6,453 bases of DNA from Bryobacteraceae bacterium (GTDB lineage Bacteria; Acidobacteriota; Terriglobia; Bryobacterales; Bryobacteraceae), in the NCBI GenBank assembly GCA_030044325.1, contig JASHWA010000059.1, positions 1 through 6,453 of the forward strand, in the 5' to 3' direction. Both the position numbers and the translations under genes were made by a program. The notes under the pieces are model-generated. The model made no database searches, was not told the origin of the DNA, and saw nothing but the letters and a program-made list of their open reading frames with translations. Positions within the stretch are counted from its first letter, which is position 1. Each line of letters begins with the position of its first letter. Shown here in pieces: positions 1 through 5,863 of this stretch.

Positions 1-2
1 AC

Positions 3-545
3 TCCCCCCTCACTCTCGAACAAAAATACATGTACTCGCTCGATCGCATCGTCGGGCCGGACGCTGTGGTGGGTTTTGCGGCACACGCCGCGATCGACCA
101 GGTGTGGAACAGGCCGGCAAGCTGGGGCGACGGCGGTCAGTCCTACGGGATGGCCGTGGCTACCCACTTCGGCTACCGGTTCCTGCGCGAAAACATCGCC
201 TTCGGCGTCCGCGCGCTGGACCACGAGGACCCGCGCTATTTCGCGAGCGGCCACGGCACCGCCTGGCAGCGAACCAGGTTCGCCATCGTCCACACGTTTC
301 TCGTGCGCAATGACAACGGGTCGCAGATGCCCGCCTACAGTTTATTTGCTTCGTCTTTCGCGACGCCGCTCATCGCACAGGGGTATCCCCGGCGTTTCAC
401 CTTCGGACGCGAAGCCCACCTGGGAACCGTCGGGGTCGGTGTCGGCGTCCTCACCAGCATGTGGCACGAATTCTCGCCCGACCTGGCCCGCCATCTTCCC
501 CGCCGCATTCGCGAGTGGGGCCCGATCCAGTCGAGCTTGCCGTGA
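3..545 (+). CDS. Hypothetical protein, 3' part (5' end outside window)
   Basis: The reading frame is open from the window edge to a TGA at 543-545, giving about 180 residues. The ATG at 30 is probably internal: residues coded before it (SPLTLEQKY) continue smoothly into MYSLDRIVGPDA, and no ribosome-binding site precedes it. The protein has repeated aromatic and glycine-rich stretches, a motif HEDPRYF near residue 75, and a Gly/Val run near the C-terminal third (GTVGVGVGVLTSMW). There is no Cys and no catalytic motif that I can identify. From memory, acidobacterial genomes carry many proteins of this pattern (KYxYSxxRxxGPxA, WGxGxxxYGxRxAxxFG, HEDPRYFxSG), generally annotated as hypothetical and possibly envelope-associated. 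The function is unknown. It converges on fliM, 114 bases away. I am confident that it is a real gene and much less so about any cell-envelope role. Confidence 0.78.
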   Translation, partial: SPLTLEQKYMYSLDRIVGPDAVVGFAAHAAIDQVWNRPASWGDGGQSYGMAVATHFGYRFLRENIAFGVRALDHEDPRYFASGHGTAWQRTRFAIVHTFLVRNDNGSQMPAYSLFASSFATPLIAQGYPRRFTFGREAHLGTVGVGVGVLTSMWHEFSPDLARHLPRRIREWGPIQSSLP

Positions 546-555
546 CTGGGCGCCG

Positions 556-567
556 GCACGCGCGTGC
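556..567. repeat. Perfect 12-base palindrome after first gene
   Basis: GCACGCGCGTGC lies 10 bases after the stop codon of the first gene and is followed by TTT on the plus strand. It could fold as a 4-base-pair stem with a GCGC loop, which is weak for a terminator. The spacer 546-659 between the two convergent genes holds nothing else that I can support. Confidence 0.3.
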
Positions 568-659
568 TTTGCGATCTCAATGCGTTTGAGCCGCGTCGCG
601 TAAGCGAGCTGGCCAGCCCCGCCGCGCCTCACGCGAACTCCCATGGGTTGCCGGAGAAC

Positions 660-1610
660 TCACTCGGCCGCAACCGCGCGCCGGACTTGCAAACCGCGCT
701 TGGCTCCCGCCGCCACCACCACGCCTTCGTACTTGACCCTTCCGTTCACGATCAGATCGACGGCGCGGCTTTCCGGAAAATCGAAGCACAAAATGTCGCC
801 CTGGGCCAGCTCGAGCAGCTCGGGAACGCCCAGCGTCGGCCCTTCCAGGCGCGCGTCCAGGTGCAGCTCGGCCGGGCGCACCAGCCGCAGCAGCCGCGCG
901 TGTTCCTCTTCGGTGGGCTGCGTTCTGCGAATGGTGCGGTGCTGATCGAACTTCTGGCGCAGCATCTTCACCGTGATCGACGGGATCCCCAGATTCATCA
1001 GCCCCGACGTTTCGCCGATCTTCACCTCGATGCTGATCGCCACCACCGCTTCGTTATGCGCCAGAAATTGCAAAAGCTGCGGCTCGGCTTCATGGCTGTC
1101 GATCGAAAATTCGATGGACGCGACCTGCATCCACGCGCTGCGCAGATCGTTCAGGATCACGCGCAGCAGCCCGTCCAGAATGCTCTGCTCGATGTCCGTG
1201 GTCTCGCGGATGATTCCGGCCGAGCTCTTCCCCGACCCTCCTAAAATCATTTCCAGAATCGGAAAAACCAGCGACGGATTGATTTCGAGCACGCCGCTTC
1301 CGTCGTACGGCTTCATTCCCAGCACGATGACGCTGGTGGGCGACGGCAGCGATTGCGTGAATTCGCGGAAAGAAAGCTGCTCGACCGAAATCAGGTTGAC
1401 CACCGCATAGGAGCGCAGATACGCCGACAGGCTCGACGAGAGACTGCGCGCGAAATTCTCGTGCAGCATGTGAATGGTGCGAAGCTGGTCCTTGGCGATG
1501 CGGTCCGTGCGCCGGAAATCGTAGACCTCGGCTTTGGCCGGATCTTCCATCATGTCGCGGCCGGCTTTGAATGCGTTGTCGATTTCCTGTTGAGAGAGGA
1601 CGCGGTCCAT
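660..1610 (-). CDS. fliM: Flagellar motor switch protein FliM
   Basis: FliM forms the middle of the flagellar C-ring: it binds phosphorylated CheY at its N-terminus, FliG through its middle domain, and FliN through its C-terminal SpoA domain, and so sets rotation direction. The 316-residue length fits the family. Residues 5-14 (LSQQEIDNAF) match the CheY-binding segment LSQxEIDxLL. The middle domain, roughly residues 35-225, carries the GGSG motif at 124-127, matching the GGxG signature at the FliG contact. Residues about 243-312 look like the SpoA domain (LDARLEGPTLGVPELLELAQGD, then the closing strands). The start is the ATG at 1610, because the CheY-binding motif begins four residues later; a GAGAG lies 4 bases upstream as a weak ribosome-binding site. 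No fliN, fliL, fliG or other flagellar gene adjoins it, so it stands alone here, divergent from glpK. The identification is firm. Confidence 0.95.
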   Translation of the reverse strand: MDRVLSQQEIDNAFKAGRDMMEDPAKAEVYDFRRTDRIAKDQLRTIHMLHENFARSLSSSLSAYLRSYAVVNLISVEQLSFREFTQSLPSPTSVIVLGMKPYDGSGVLEINPSLVFPILEMILGGSGKSSAGIIRETTDIEQSILDGLLRVILNDLRSAWMQVASIEFSIDSHEAEPQLLQFLAHNEAVVAISIEVKIGETSGLMNLGIPSITVKMLRQKFDQHRTIRRTQPTEEEHARLLRLVRPAELHLDARLEGPTLGVPELLELAQGDILCFDFPESRAVDLIVNGRVKYEGVVVAAGAKRGLQVRRAVAAE

Positions 1611-1655
1611 GTGCTCTCATCGGCCAAAAATGACCCCACCGTCATTCCGGAAAAT

Positions 1656-1670
1656 TCCGAAGGGCTCGGA
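1656..1670. promoter_or_regulatory. Inverted repeat TCCGA-N5-TCGGA upstream of glpK
   Basis: TCCGA (1656-1660) and TCGGA (1666-1670) form a 5-5-5 inverted repeat in the 88-base spacer between the divergent fliM and glpK genes. Measured from the predicted glpK start at 1699 it covers about -43 to -29, where a regulator could contact RNA polymerase at the -35 region. A nearby TTCCGGAA (1645-1652) is a second short palindrome. Short repeats like these can arise by chance in GC-rich DNA, so an operator role is only a suggestion. Confidence 0.25.
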
Positions 1671-1686
1671 GACAACACCTGCTGAC

Positions 1687-1699
1687 TATAATTCAAGGG
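1687..1699 (+). promoter_or_regulatory. -10 box TATAAT for glpK, predicted leaderless start
   Basis: TATAAT at 1687-1692 is an exact sigma-70-type -10 hexamer. Six bases later comes the G of the GTG at 1699, which is the usual place for transcription to begin. The same base would then be both +1 and the first base of the start codon. No -35 hexamer is visible at 16-18 bases; the best TTGACA-like stretch, GAGACA at 1669-1674, is only 12 bases away. No Shine-Dalgarno sequence is placed properly for the GTG. The box is seen directly; the leaderless reading is inference. Confidence 0.6.
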
Positions 1700-3153
1700 T
1701 GCCCTTCATTCTCGCCTTAGACGAAGGAACCACCAGCGCGCGCGCCGCGCTTTACGACAACCAGGGGCGCCGCCTGGCCATGGAATCGGCGCCCATCGAA
1801 TGCGTTTATCCGCATCCCGGATGGGTGGAACAGGAGGCCAACGCCATCTGGTCCGCGCAGCTTGAATCGGCGCGCCGCGTTTTGAAATCCGCCAACGCCC
1901 GAGCGGGCGATATCGCCGCGATCGGCATCACCAACCAGCGCGAAACCACCATCGTCTGGAATCGCCGCACGGGCGAGCCGGTCGCGCCCGCCATCGTCTG
2001 GCAGTGCCGCCGAACCGCGCCCTATTGCGATTCGCTTGAGCCCCGCGAGCTCATCGAACGCAAAACCGGCCTGGTCATCGACGCCTATTTTTCGGCCAGC
2101 AAGATCCGCTGGCTGCTGGATGCCGCGCGCTCGAATCCCGACGATCTGCTTTTCGGCAACGTGGATACCTGGCTGATCTGGAAATTGACCAACGGCGCCG
2201 TTCATGCCACCGATCCCACCAACGCCTCGCGCACCATGCTGATGAATCTCGCCGCGGGCGAATGGGATCGCGAGCTGCTCGATATTTTCTCGATTCCGCA
2301 TTCCCTGCTCCCGAAAATTGTCGCGTCGAGCGGCATCTGCGGCGCCGCGGCGCCGGAGCACCTGGGCGCGGAGATCCCCATCGCCGGAATCGCCGGCGAC
2401 CAGCAGGCCGCCCTGTTCGGCCAGGCGTGTTTTTCGCCCGGATTGTCAAAAAACACTTATGGCACAGGATGTTTCGCCCTGATGCACGCGGGCGATCGCG
2501 TACCGGTTTCGAAAAATCGCCTGCTTTCGACCCGGGCGGCGTCGCCCAATGCCCACGCGCAGTTTGCCGTCGAAGGCAGTGTCTTCATCGCCGGCGCGGC
2601 GGTCCAGTGGTTGAGAGATAAATTGCAGATCATCTCCTCCGCCTCCGAAACCGAAGCGCTCGCTGCGTCGGTTCCGGATAACGGCGGCGTGTATATGGTG
2701 CCCGCGTTCGTGGGATTGGGCGCGCCGTATTGGGATTCATCGGCCCGCGGCATCGTCACCGGCATCACCGCCGGCACGGATCGGGCGCGCCTGGCCCGCG
2801 CGGCCCTCGAAAGCATCGCCTATCAGACGCGCGATCTGATCGAAGCCATGGAATCCGATACCGGCGAACAGATCCGCGAGCTGCGCGTCGACGGCGGCGC
2901 CGCGGCAAACAATTTCTTAATGCAGTTTCAGGCCGATATCCTCGGCTGCCCCATCGTTCGCCCGGCGGACATCGAAACAACCGCCCTCGGCGCGGCGTAT
3001 TTGGCGGGTCTGGCCACCGGATTCTTCGAGAGCACCGCGGCGCTTGAGAAATTCTGGCGGGCCGAACGGATTTTCGAGCCGCAAATGAGTGGAGATCAGC
3101 GTGAATCGTTGCTCGCAGGCTGGCGCACAGCCGTCGCGCGATGCCGGAGCTAA
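1699..3153 (+). CDS. glpK: Glycerol kinase
   Basis: This FGGY-family kinase converts glycerol and ATP to glycerol 3-phosphate in the cytoplasm, feeding glycolysis and phospholipid synthesis. The GTG at 1699 gives 484 residues (VPFILALDEGTTSARAAL), aligning with the usual GlpK N-terminus. An in-frame ATG at 1609 would add 30 unlike residues and lies within the upstream promoter, so I reject it. Visible motifs are the phosphate-binding DEGTTSARA (8-16), GITNQRETT (76-84), WQCRRT (101-106), the FGGY-type signature around FSASKIRWLLD (131-141), GIAGDQQAALFGQ with the expected catalytic base Asp234, the second phosphate motif KNTYGTGCF (251-259), and the C-terminal DGGAAANNFLMQFQAD (398-413) and GAAYLAGLATGF. 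The region before Asp234 is short and lacks the GGKGGTRI loop by which E. coli GlpK binds fructose 1,6-bisphosphate. No glpF or glpD adjoins it. Other FGGY sugar kinases are less likely given the close match to GlpK motifs. Confidence 0.95.
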   Translation: MPFILALDEGTTSARAALYDNQGRRLAMESAPIECVYPHPGWVEQEANAIWSAQLESARRVLKSANARAGDIAAIGITNQRETTIVWNRRTGEPVAPAIVWQCRRTAPYCDSLEPRELIERKTGLVIDAYFSASKIRWLLDAARSNPDDLLFGNVDTWLIWKLTNGAVHATDPTNASRTMLMNLAAGEWDRELLDIFSIPHSLLPKIVASSGICGAAAPEHLGAEIPIAGIAGDQQAALFGQACFSPGLSKNTYGTGCFALMHAGDRVPVSKNRLLSTRAASPNAHAQFAVEGSVFIAGAAVQWLRDKLQIISSASETEALAASVPDNGGVYMVPAFVGLGAPYWDSSARGIVTGITAGTDRARLARAALESIAYQTRDLIEAMESDTGEQIRELRVDGGAAANNFLMQFQADILGCPIVRPADIETTALGAAYLAGLATGFFESTAALEKFWRAERIFEPQMSGDQRESLLAGWRTAVARCRS

Positions 3154-3180
3154 CCTCGGCGCGAAAACCGTTAGCGCCGA
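3149..3180. terminator. Possible bidirectional hairpin between convergent genes
   Basis: Two overlapping stems can form where glpK and the lipoprotein gene meet. The stronger pairs TCGGCGC (3156-3162) with GCGCCGA (3174-3180) around an 11-base loop. The other pairs GCTAAC (3149-3154) with GTTAGC (3170-3175). They share bases and exclude each other. Neither is followed by a T run on either strand, so a classic intrinsic terminator is not shown. The stems include the stop codons of both genes. Confidence 0.4.
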
Positions 3181-4088
3181 TATCTCTGCGCTGCGATACT
3201 CACGAACACGCTCTTGGGCCACTGCGCATCCCCGACGGTGATTCGGGTTGCGCGCGAATCCATGATGCCCATCGCCGCCAGCGGAATCCGGATATCATAA
3301 GCGCTGCCCGTCACCTCGATCAGCGGATTCGGATGCAGATCGGCGGAGGTGGTGAAGATCTCGCGGTCCTTTTGCTCCAGGCGGATCGTATAGGAAGCGT
3401 AGGCCCGGTGGCTGTTCGCTTTTCCGCTCGCATCGAAGGTTGCCTGGTCGCCGATGTTGACCGCGTCAAACAGCACAAACTCGCCCGCATCCGACGTGGT
3501 GATCTTAAGCACGGGCCAACGCGTGGGAGAAGTGGCGATCGTGCTGCCCGGCGCGGGCAGCGCGGCATTCGACTCAATCCGGATATATAGGTACGAATCG
3601 TCAAAAATGGCCTTCAACTGCCATCCCAGGCGAGCGGCGTTGCTCGCATCCATCCCCGGGGCAACCTGATCCCATCGTGATCCCGCGCGCGCAAACGCGC
3701 CCGGCTCGGGAGGCAGAAACGCGTACACCGAGTTCGGCTCGGGCGCCGTATTTCTCCACACCTGGTCCTGAATCCTCCATTCCCCGCCCTCTTTTCGAAG
3801 GGTCATCACGGGAAATGAATTCGAAGCGCCCTCCGCAAGCAGCACGGCCTGATCTCCGCGAACGAAAGTCTTGATGACCCGATAGCGCACCTCGGGCCGC
3901 GCTCTCGCGTAAGCACGCATCCCTTCGAGCTCGGCCGCTTTTTCGCGGGTCCACAGGCTCTGGTAGGCGTTGAAATCCCCGGTTTGCTCGGCGCGCTCCA
4001 TCTGCTTGAGCACCGCCTCGACTTTGCTTTGATCGGATTGCGCCCGGCAGGCGGACAAAGTCAACAGAACGATCGGCACAATGCGCAT
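3171..4088 (-). CDS. Putative lipoprotein, NTF2-like plus beta-sandwich domain
   Basis: This 305-residue protein is not one I can name. It starts with a short Arg-containing n-region and hydrophobic stretch ending in the lipobox LSAC, so Cys14 would be lipidated; residue 15 is Arg rather than Asp, which suggests sorting to the outer membrane. Residues about 20-112 have the look of an NTF2-like (SnoaL/DUF4440-type) domain: a helix with LKQMERAEQTGDFNAYQSLW, then strands ending in LRKEGGEWRIQDQVW. A Pro-rich linker follows (about 113-145). Residues about 150-305 resemble a CBM9/DOMON-like beta-sandwich, with LGWQLKAIFDDSYLYIRIE (154-172) and a closing YDIRIPLAAMGI (264-275). No catalytic residues are evident, so ligand binding at the cell envelope is the likeliest role. 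No clear ribosome-binding site precedes the ATG at 4088. The gene converges on glpK and is divergent from proS. Domain names are inferred from pattern only. Confidence 0.82.
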   Translation of the reverse strand: MRIVPIVLLTLSACRAQSDQSKVEAVLKQMERAEQTGDFNAYQSLWTREKAAELEGMRAYARARPEVRYRVIKTFVRGDQAVLLAEGASNSFPVMTLRKEGGEWRIQDQVWRNTAPEPNSVYAFLPPEPGAFARAGSRWDQVAPGMDASNAARLGWQLKAIFDDSYLYIRIESNAALPAPGSTIATSPTRWPVLKITTSDAGEFVLFDAVNIGDQATFDASGKANSHRAYASYTIRLEQKDREIFTTSADLHPNPLIEVTGSAYDIRIPLAAMGIMDSRATRITVGDAQWPKSVFVSIAAQRYRR

Positions 4089-4265
4089 ATTCGTCTATCG
4101 GCCGAGCCGCCCGGTCACTTGAGCGCCCGGTTACTCGTATCGTACGGCACATCGGAGGCCGTGGCGAAGCGGATGACTCGTTACGAAACGTTTGGGAGCG
4201 AAGTCTGGCTGGCGGACTTCGGACTCGCCCATAGTGATCGTCTCTCGTCAAGATCTTTAGGGCCT

Positions 4266-4285
4266 TCGAACGAGCGCTCGTGCGA
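4266..4285. promoter_or_regulatory. Interrupted 20-base palindrome upstream of proS
   Basis: The core ACGAGCGCTCGT (4270-4281) is a perfect 12-base palindrome. It extends on both sides by TCG/CGA past a single A-G mismatch, giving nine matched pairs out of ten over 20 bases. Its centre is about 46 bases before the proS ATG, in the 233-base spacer shared with the divergent lipoprotein gene. Symmetry without a loop fits a dimeric repressor site better than an RNA hairpin, but no regulator family can be named from it. The rest of the spacer 4089-4265 shows no gene or RNA that I recognise. Confidence 0.35.
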
Positions 4286-4307
4286 GCAACCGCGCCGCTC
4301 GATAACG

Positions 4308-4321
4308 TACCCTAAAATCTA
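4308..4321 (+). promoter_or_regulatory. Candidate -10 region directly before proS
   Basis: Two overlapping AT-containing boxes lie just before the ATG at 4322: TACCCT (4308-4313), which keeps the three strongest -10 positions and would start transcription near 4320, and TAAAAT (4313-4318), closer to consensus but only 3 bases from the ATG. An in-frame TAA at 4313 prevents extending the gene upstream from an earlier start. There is no Shine-Dalgarno sequence and no visible -35 box. This suggests a leaderless or nearly leaderless mRNA. Confidence 0.35.
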
Positions 4322-5764
4322 ATGCCCGAATCTCCCATCACTCCACGCGCCGACGATTTCGCTGCCTGGTATCAAGACGTCGTCCTTCAGGGCGACATGG
4401 CCGAGCCGGCCGAAATCGTCAAGGGCTGCATGGTCATCAAAGCCAATGGCTACGCGGTCTGGGAGCTGATCCAGCGCGAGCTCGACGATCGCTTCAAGGC
4501 CTCCGGTCATCAGAACGTTTATTTTCCGCTCCTGATCCCGCAGAGTTTTTTGCAAAAGGAAGCCGAGCACGTGGAAGGCTTCGCGCCCGAGGTCGCCGTG
4601 GTCACCGTCGCCGGGGGAAAGCAACTCGAAGAGCCCTACGTGATCCGGCCGACTTCGGAGACCATCATCGGCCACTTCTTCGCGCGTTGGATTCAGAGCT
4701 ATCGCGACCTTCCGCTGCTGGTCAATCAGTGGGCCAACATCATCCGCTGGGAGATGCGCACGCGCATGTTCCTGCGCACCACGGAATTTCTGTGGCAGGA
4801 GGGTCACACCGCGCATGCGACGCATGAAGAGGCGCTCGAAGAGGTGCTGCGCATGCTCGATGTCTACGCCGACGTCGCGGAAAACGTGATGGCCATGCCG
4901 GTGATCAAGGGCATGAAGACGCTTTCGGAAAAATTCGCGGGAGCCGTACGCACCTACGGCATCGAAGCCATGATGCAGAACGGATTCGCATTGCAGGCGG
5001 GCACCAGCCACGATCTCGGCCAGAATTTCGGCAAAGCGTTCAACGTGCAGTTCCAGTCGAGCGAAGGCAGGCTCGATTACGTGTGGCAGACCAGCTGGGG
5101 CGTCAGCACTCGCCTGATCGGCGGCCTGATTATGAGCCATTCCGACGACAAGGGCCTGGTTCTGCCGCCGAAAGTGGCTCCGGTGAAAGCGGTGATCGTG
5201 CCCATTTACCGCAAGGAAGACGAAAGATCGCGCGTGCTCGAAGCCGCGCATCGCATCGCGCTCGATATCGGCGCCAAAGTGGACACGCGCGAAGGCCAGT
5301 CGCCCGGCGCGAAGTTTTTTTATTGGGAGCGGCGCGGCGTTCCCGTGGTGTTCGAGCTTGGCCCCCGCGACCTGGCGCAGGAAAAAATCGTCATGAAGCG
5401 CCGCGACACCGGATTGAAGGACATGATCCCGCAGGACGAGGCGCCGTCAAAACTGCTTTCGACCTTGAATCAGATCCAGATCGATTTGTTTGAATCGGCC
5501 CAGCGGCGGATGAAGGAGAACACCGTGCTCGCCAATTCGATTCGGGAAGTCGAAGAGATTCTAACGGACGTAACCGCGGAAAAGGGCGGCGGAAAGTTCG
5601 TGATGGCGCATGTGAAAGACGACCCCGCCTGCGACGCCCGCATGAAGGAGTTCAAAGCGACCGTGCGCTGCATTCCGTTGAAGGACGAATTCGACGGCCC
5701 GGGTAAATGCATCGTAACCGGCGAACAAGTCGACCGCCGCGCGGTGATCGCCAAGGCGTATTGA
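4322..5764 (+). CDS. proS: Prolyl-tRNA synthetase, archaeal/eukaryotic type
   Basis: ProRS charges tRNA-Pro with proline in the cytoplasm. At 480 residues, with no bacterial-type editing insertion between motifs 2 and 3, this is the archaeal/eukaryotic (Thermus-like) form. The class II catalytic core includes RPTSET (109-114), the motif 2 stretch RWEMRTRMFLRTTEFLWQEGHTAH (142-165), and motif 3 GVSTRLIGGLIMSHSDDKGLVLPP (260-283) with Arg264. The anticodon-binding domain spans roughly 288-385. A C-terminal domain follows and ends in the conserved terminal Tyr (VIAKAY). Family members with zinc carry two Cys pairs there; this one has only Cys437, Cys450 and Cys463, and the CxxC partner after Cys463 is Thr466, so zinc binding is probably lost. 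The ATG at 4322 is the only reasonable start, as a TAA lies in frame 9 bases upstream. It is followed by the ATL and cyclophilin genes on the same strand. The identification is firm. Confidence 0.97.
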   Translation: MPESPITPRADDFAAWYQDVVLQGDMAEPAEIVKGCMVIKANGYAVWELIQRELDDRFKASGHQNVYFPLLIPQSFLQKEAEHVEGFAPEVAVVTVAGGKQLEEPYVIRPTSETIIGHFFARWIQSYRDLPLLVNQWANIIRWEMRTRMFLRTTEFLWQEGHTAHATHEEALEEVLRMLDVYADVAENVMAMPVIKGMKTLSEKFAGAVRTYGIEAMMQNGFALQAGTSHDLGQNFGKAFNVQFQSSEGRLDYVWQTSWGVSTRLIGGLIMSHSDDKGLVLPPKVAPVKAVIVPIYRKEDERSRVLEAAHRIALDIGAKVDTREGQSPGAKFFYWERRGVPVVFELGPRDLAQEKIVMKRRDTGLKDMIPQDEAPSKLLSTLNQIQIDLFESAQRRMKENTVLANSIREVEEILTDVTAEKGGGKFVMAHVKDDPACDARMKEFKATVRCIPLKDEFDGPGKCIVTGEQVDRRAVIAKAY

Positions 5765-5770
5765 AGAGCC

Positions 5771-5862
5771 ATTTTCTCAAAACCGCTCCCTGCGGTCGCG
5801 GCTCGGGGAGCAGTAGAGCGGACACCCCGAGCCGCGACCGTGGGGAGCGGTTTAGAGAGAAT
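5771..5862. repeat. 92-base inverted repeat forming a 38-position stem
   Basis: Bases 5780-5808 pair with 5825-5853 without a gap (29 pairs), around a 16-base loop at 5809-5824. After one A-A mismatch (5779/5854) the stem continues as 5771-5778 with 5855-5862. On the plus-strand RNA three pairs are wobbles (5774/5859, 5791/5842, 5792/5841) and the rest are Watson-Crick. The element starts 6 bases after the proS stop and ends one base before the ATG of the ATL gene. No T run follows it on either strand, so it is not a standard intrinsic terminator. Its size, GC content and symmetry suit a REP/BIME- or MITE-like dispersed repeat; I recall similar GAGCCGCGACCGT-containing repeats from Solibacter-type genomes but cannot confirm this here. 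No target-site duplication is obvious at its ends. Confidence 0.9.
5854..5860 (+). promoter_or_regulatory. Ribosome-binding region of the ATL gene, inside hairpin arm
   Basis: AGAGAGA at 5854-5860 is the only purine-rich stretch at a fitting distance (3 bases) from the ATG at 5864. It is a weak Shine-Dalgarno match. It lies in the outer 3' arm of the 5771-5862 hairpin, paired mainly with TTTCTC at 5773-5778, so the folded RNA would hide it from the ribosome. Confidence 0.45.
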
Positions 5863-5863
5863 C

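Noticed and set aside
30..32. ATG at 30 as the true start of the first gene
   Set aside because: The frame is open to the window edge, the residues before it fit the family pattern as I recall it, and no ribosome-binding site precedes it.
564..1244. Long plus-strand open frame opposite fliM
   Set aside because: It is the antisense shadow of fliM. The predicted protein is His-, Arg- and Gln-rich with no family pattern, while the minus-strand frame is a clear FliM.
1611..1627. Sigma-28-like -10 (GCCGATGA on the minus strand) just before fliM
   Set aside because: It resembles GCCGATAA, but no TAAA -35 lies 15 bases upstream, and the match overlaps the likely ribosome-binding region.
1611..1627. 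Sigma-54-like GG/GC pair before fliM
   Set aside because: The spacing between GG and GC is 9 rather than 10 bases, and the GC lies only a few bases from the ATG.
4102..4133. Possible decayed half-copy of the 5771-5862 element (shared CCGAGCCGC)
   Set aside because: Only a 9-base match is exact, which is expected occasionally by chance in sequence this GC-rich, and no second arm is present.
3601..4251. 216-codon minus-strand open frame overlapping the lipoprotein start and the spacer
   Set aside because: It is out of frame with the lipoprotein, which has a lipobox and domain-like patterns. The alternative product is Arg/Ser/Pro-rich, as expected from a frame shadow.
4319..5251. 310-codon minus-strand open frame inside proS
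   Set aside because: It lies entirely opposite the strongly conserved proS motifs. GC-rich codon use leaves the opposite strand open, and its product has no recognisable pattern.
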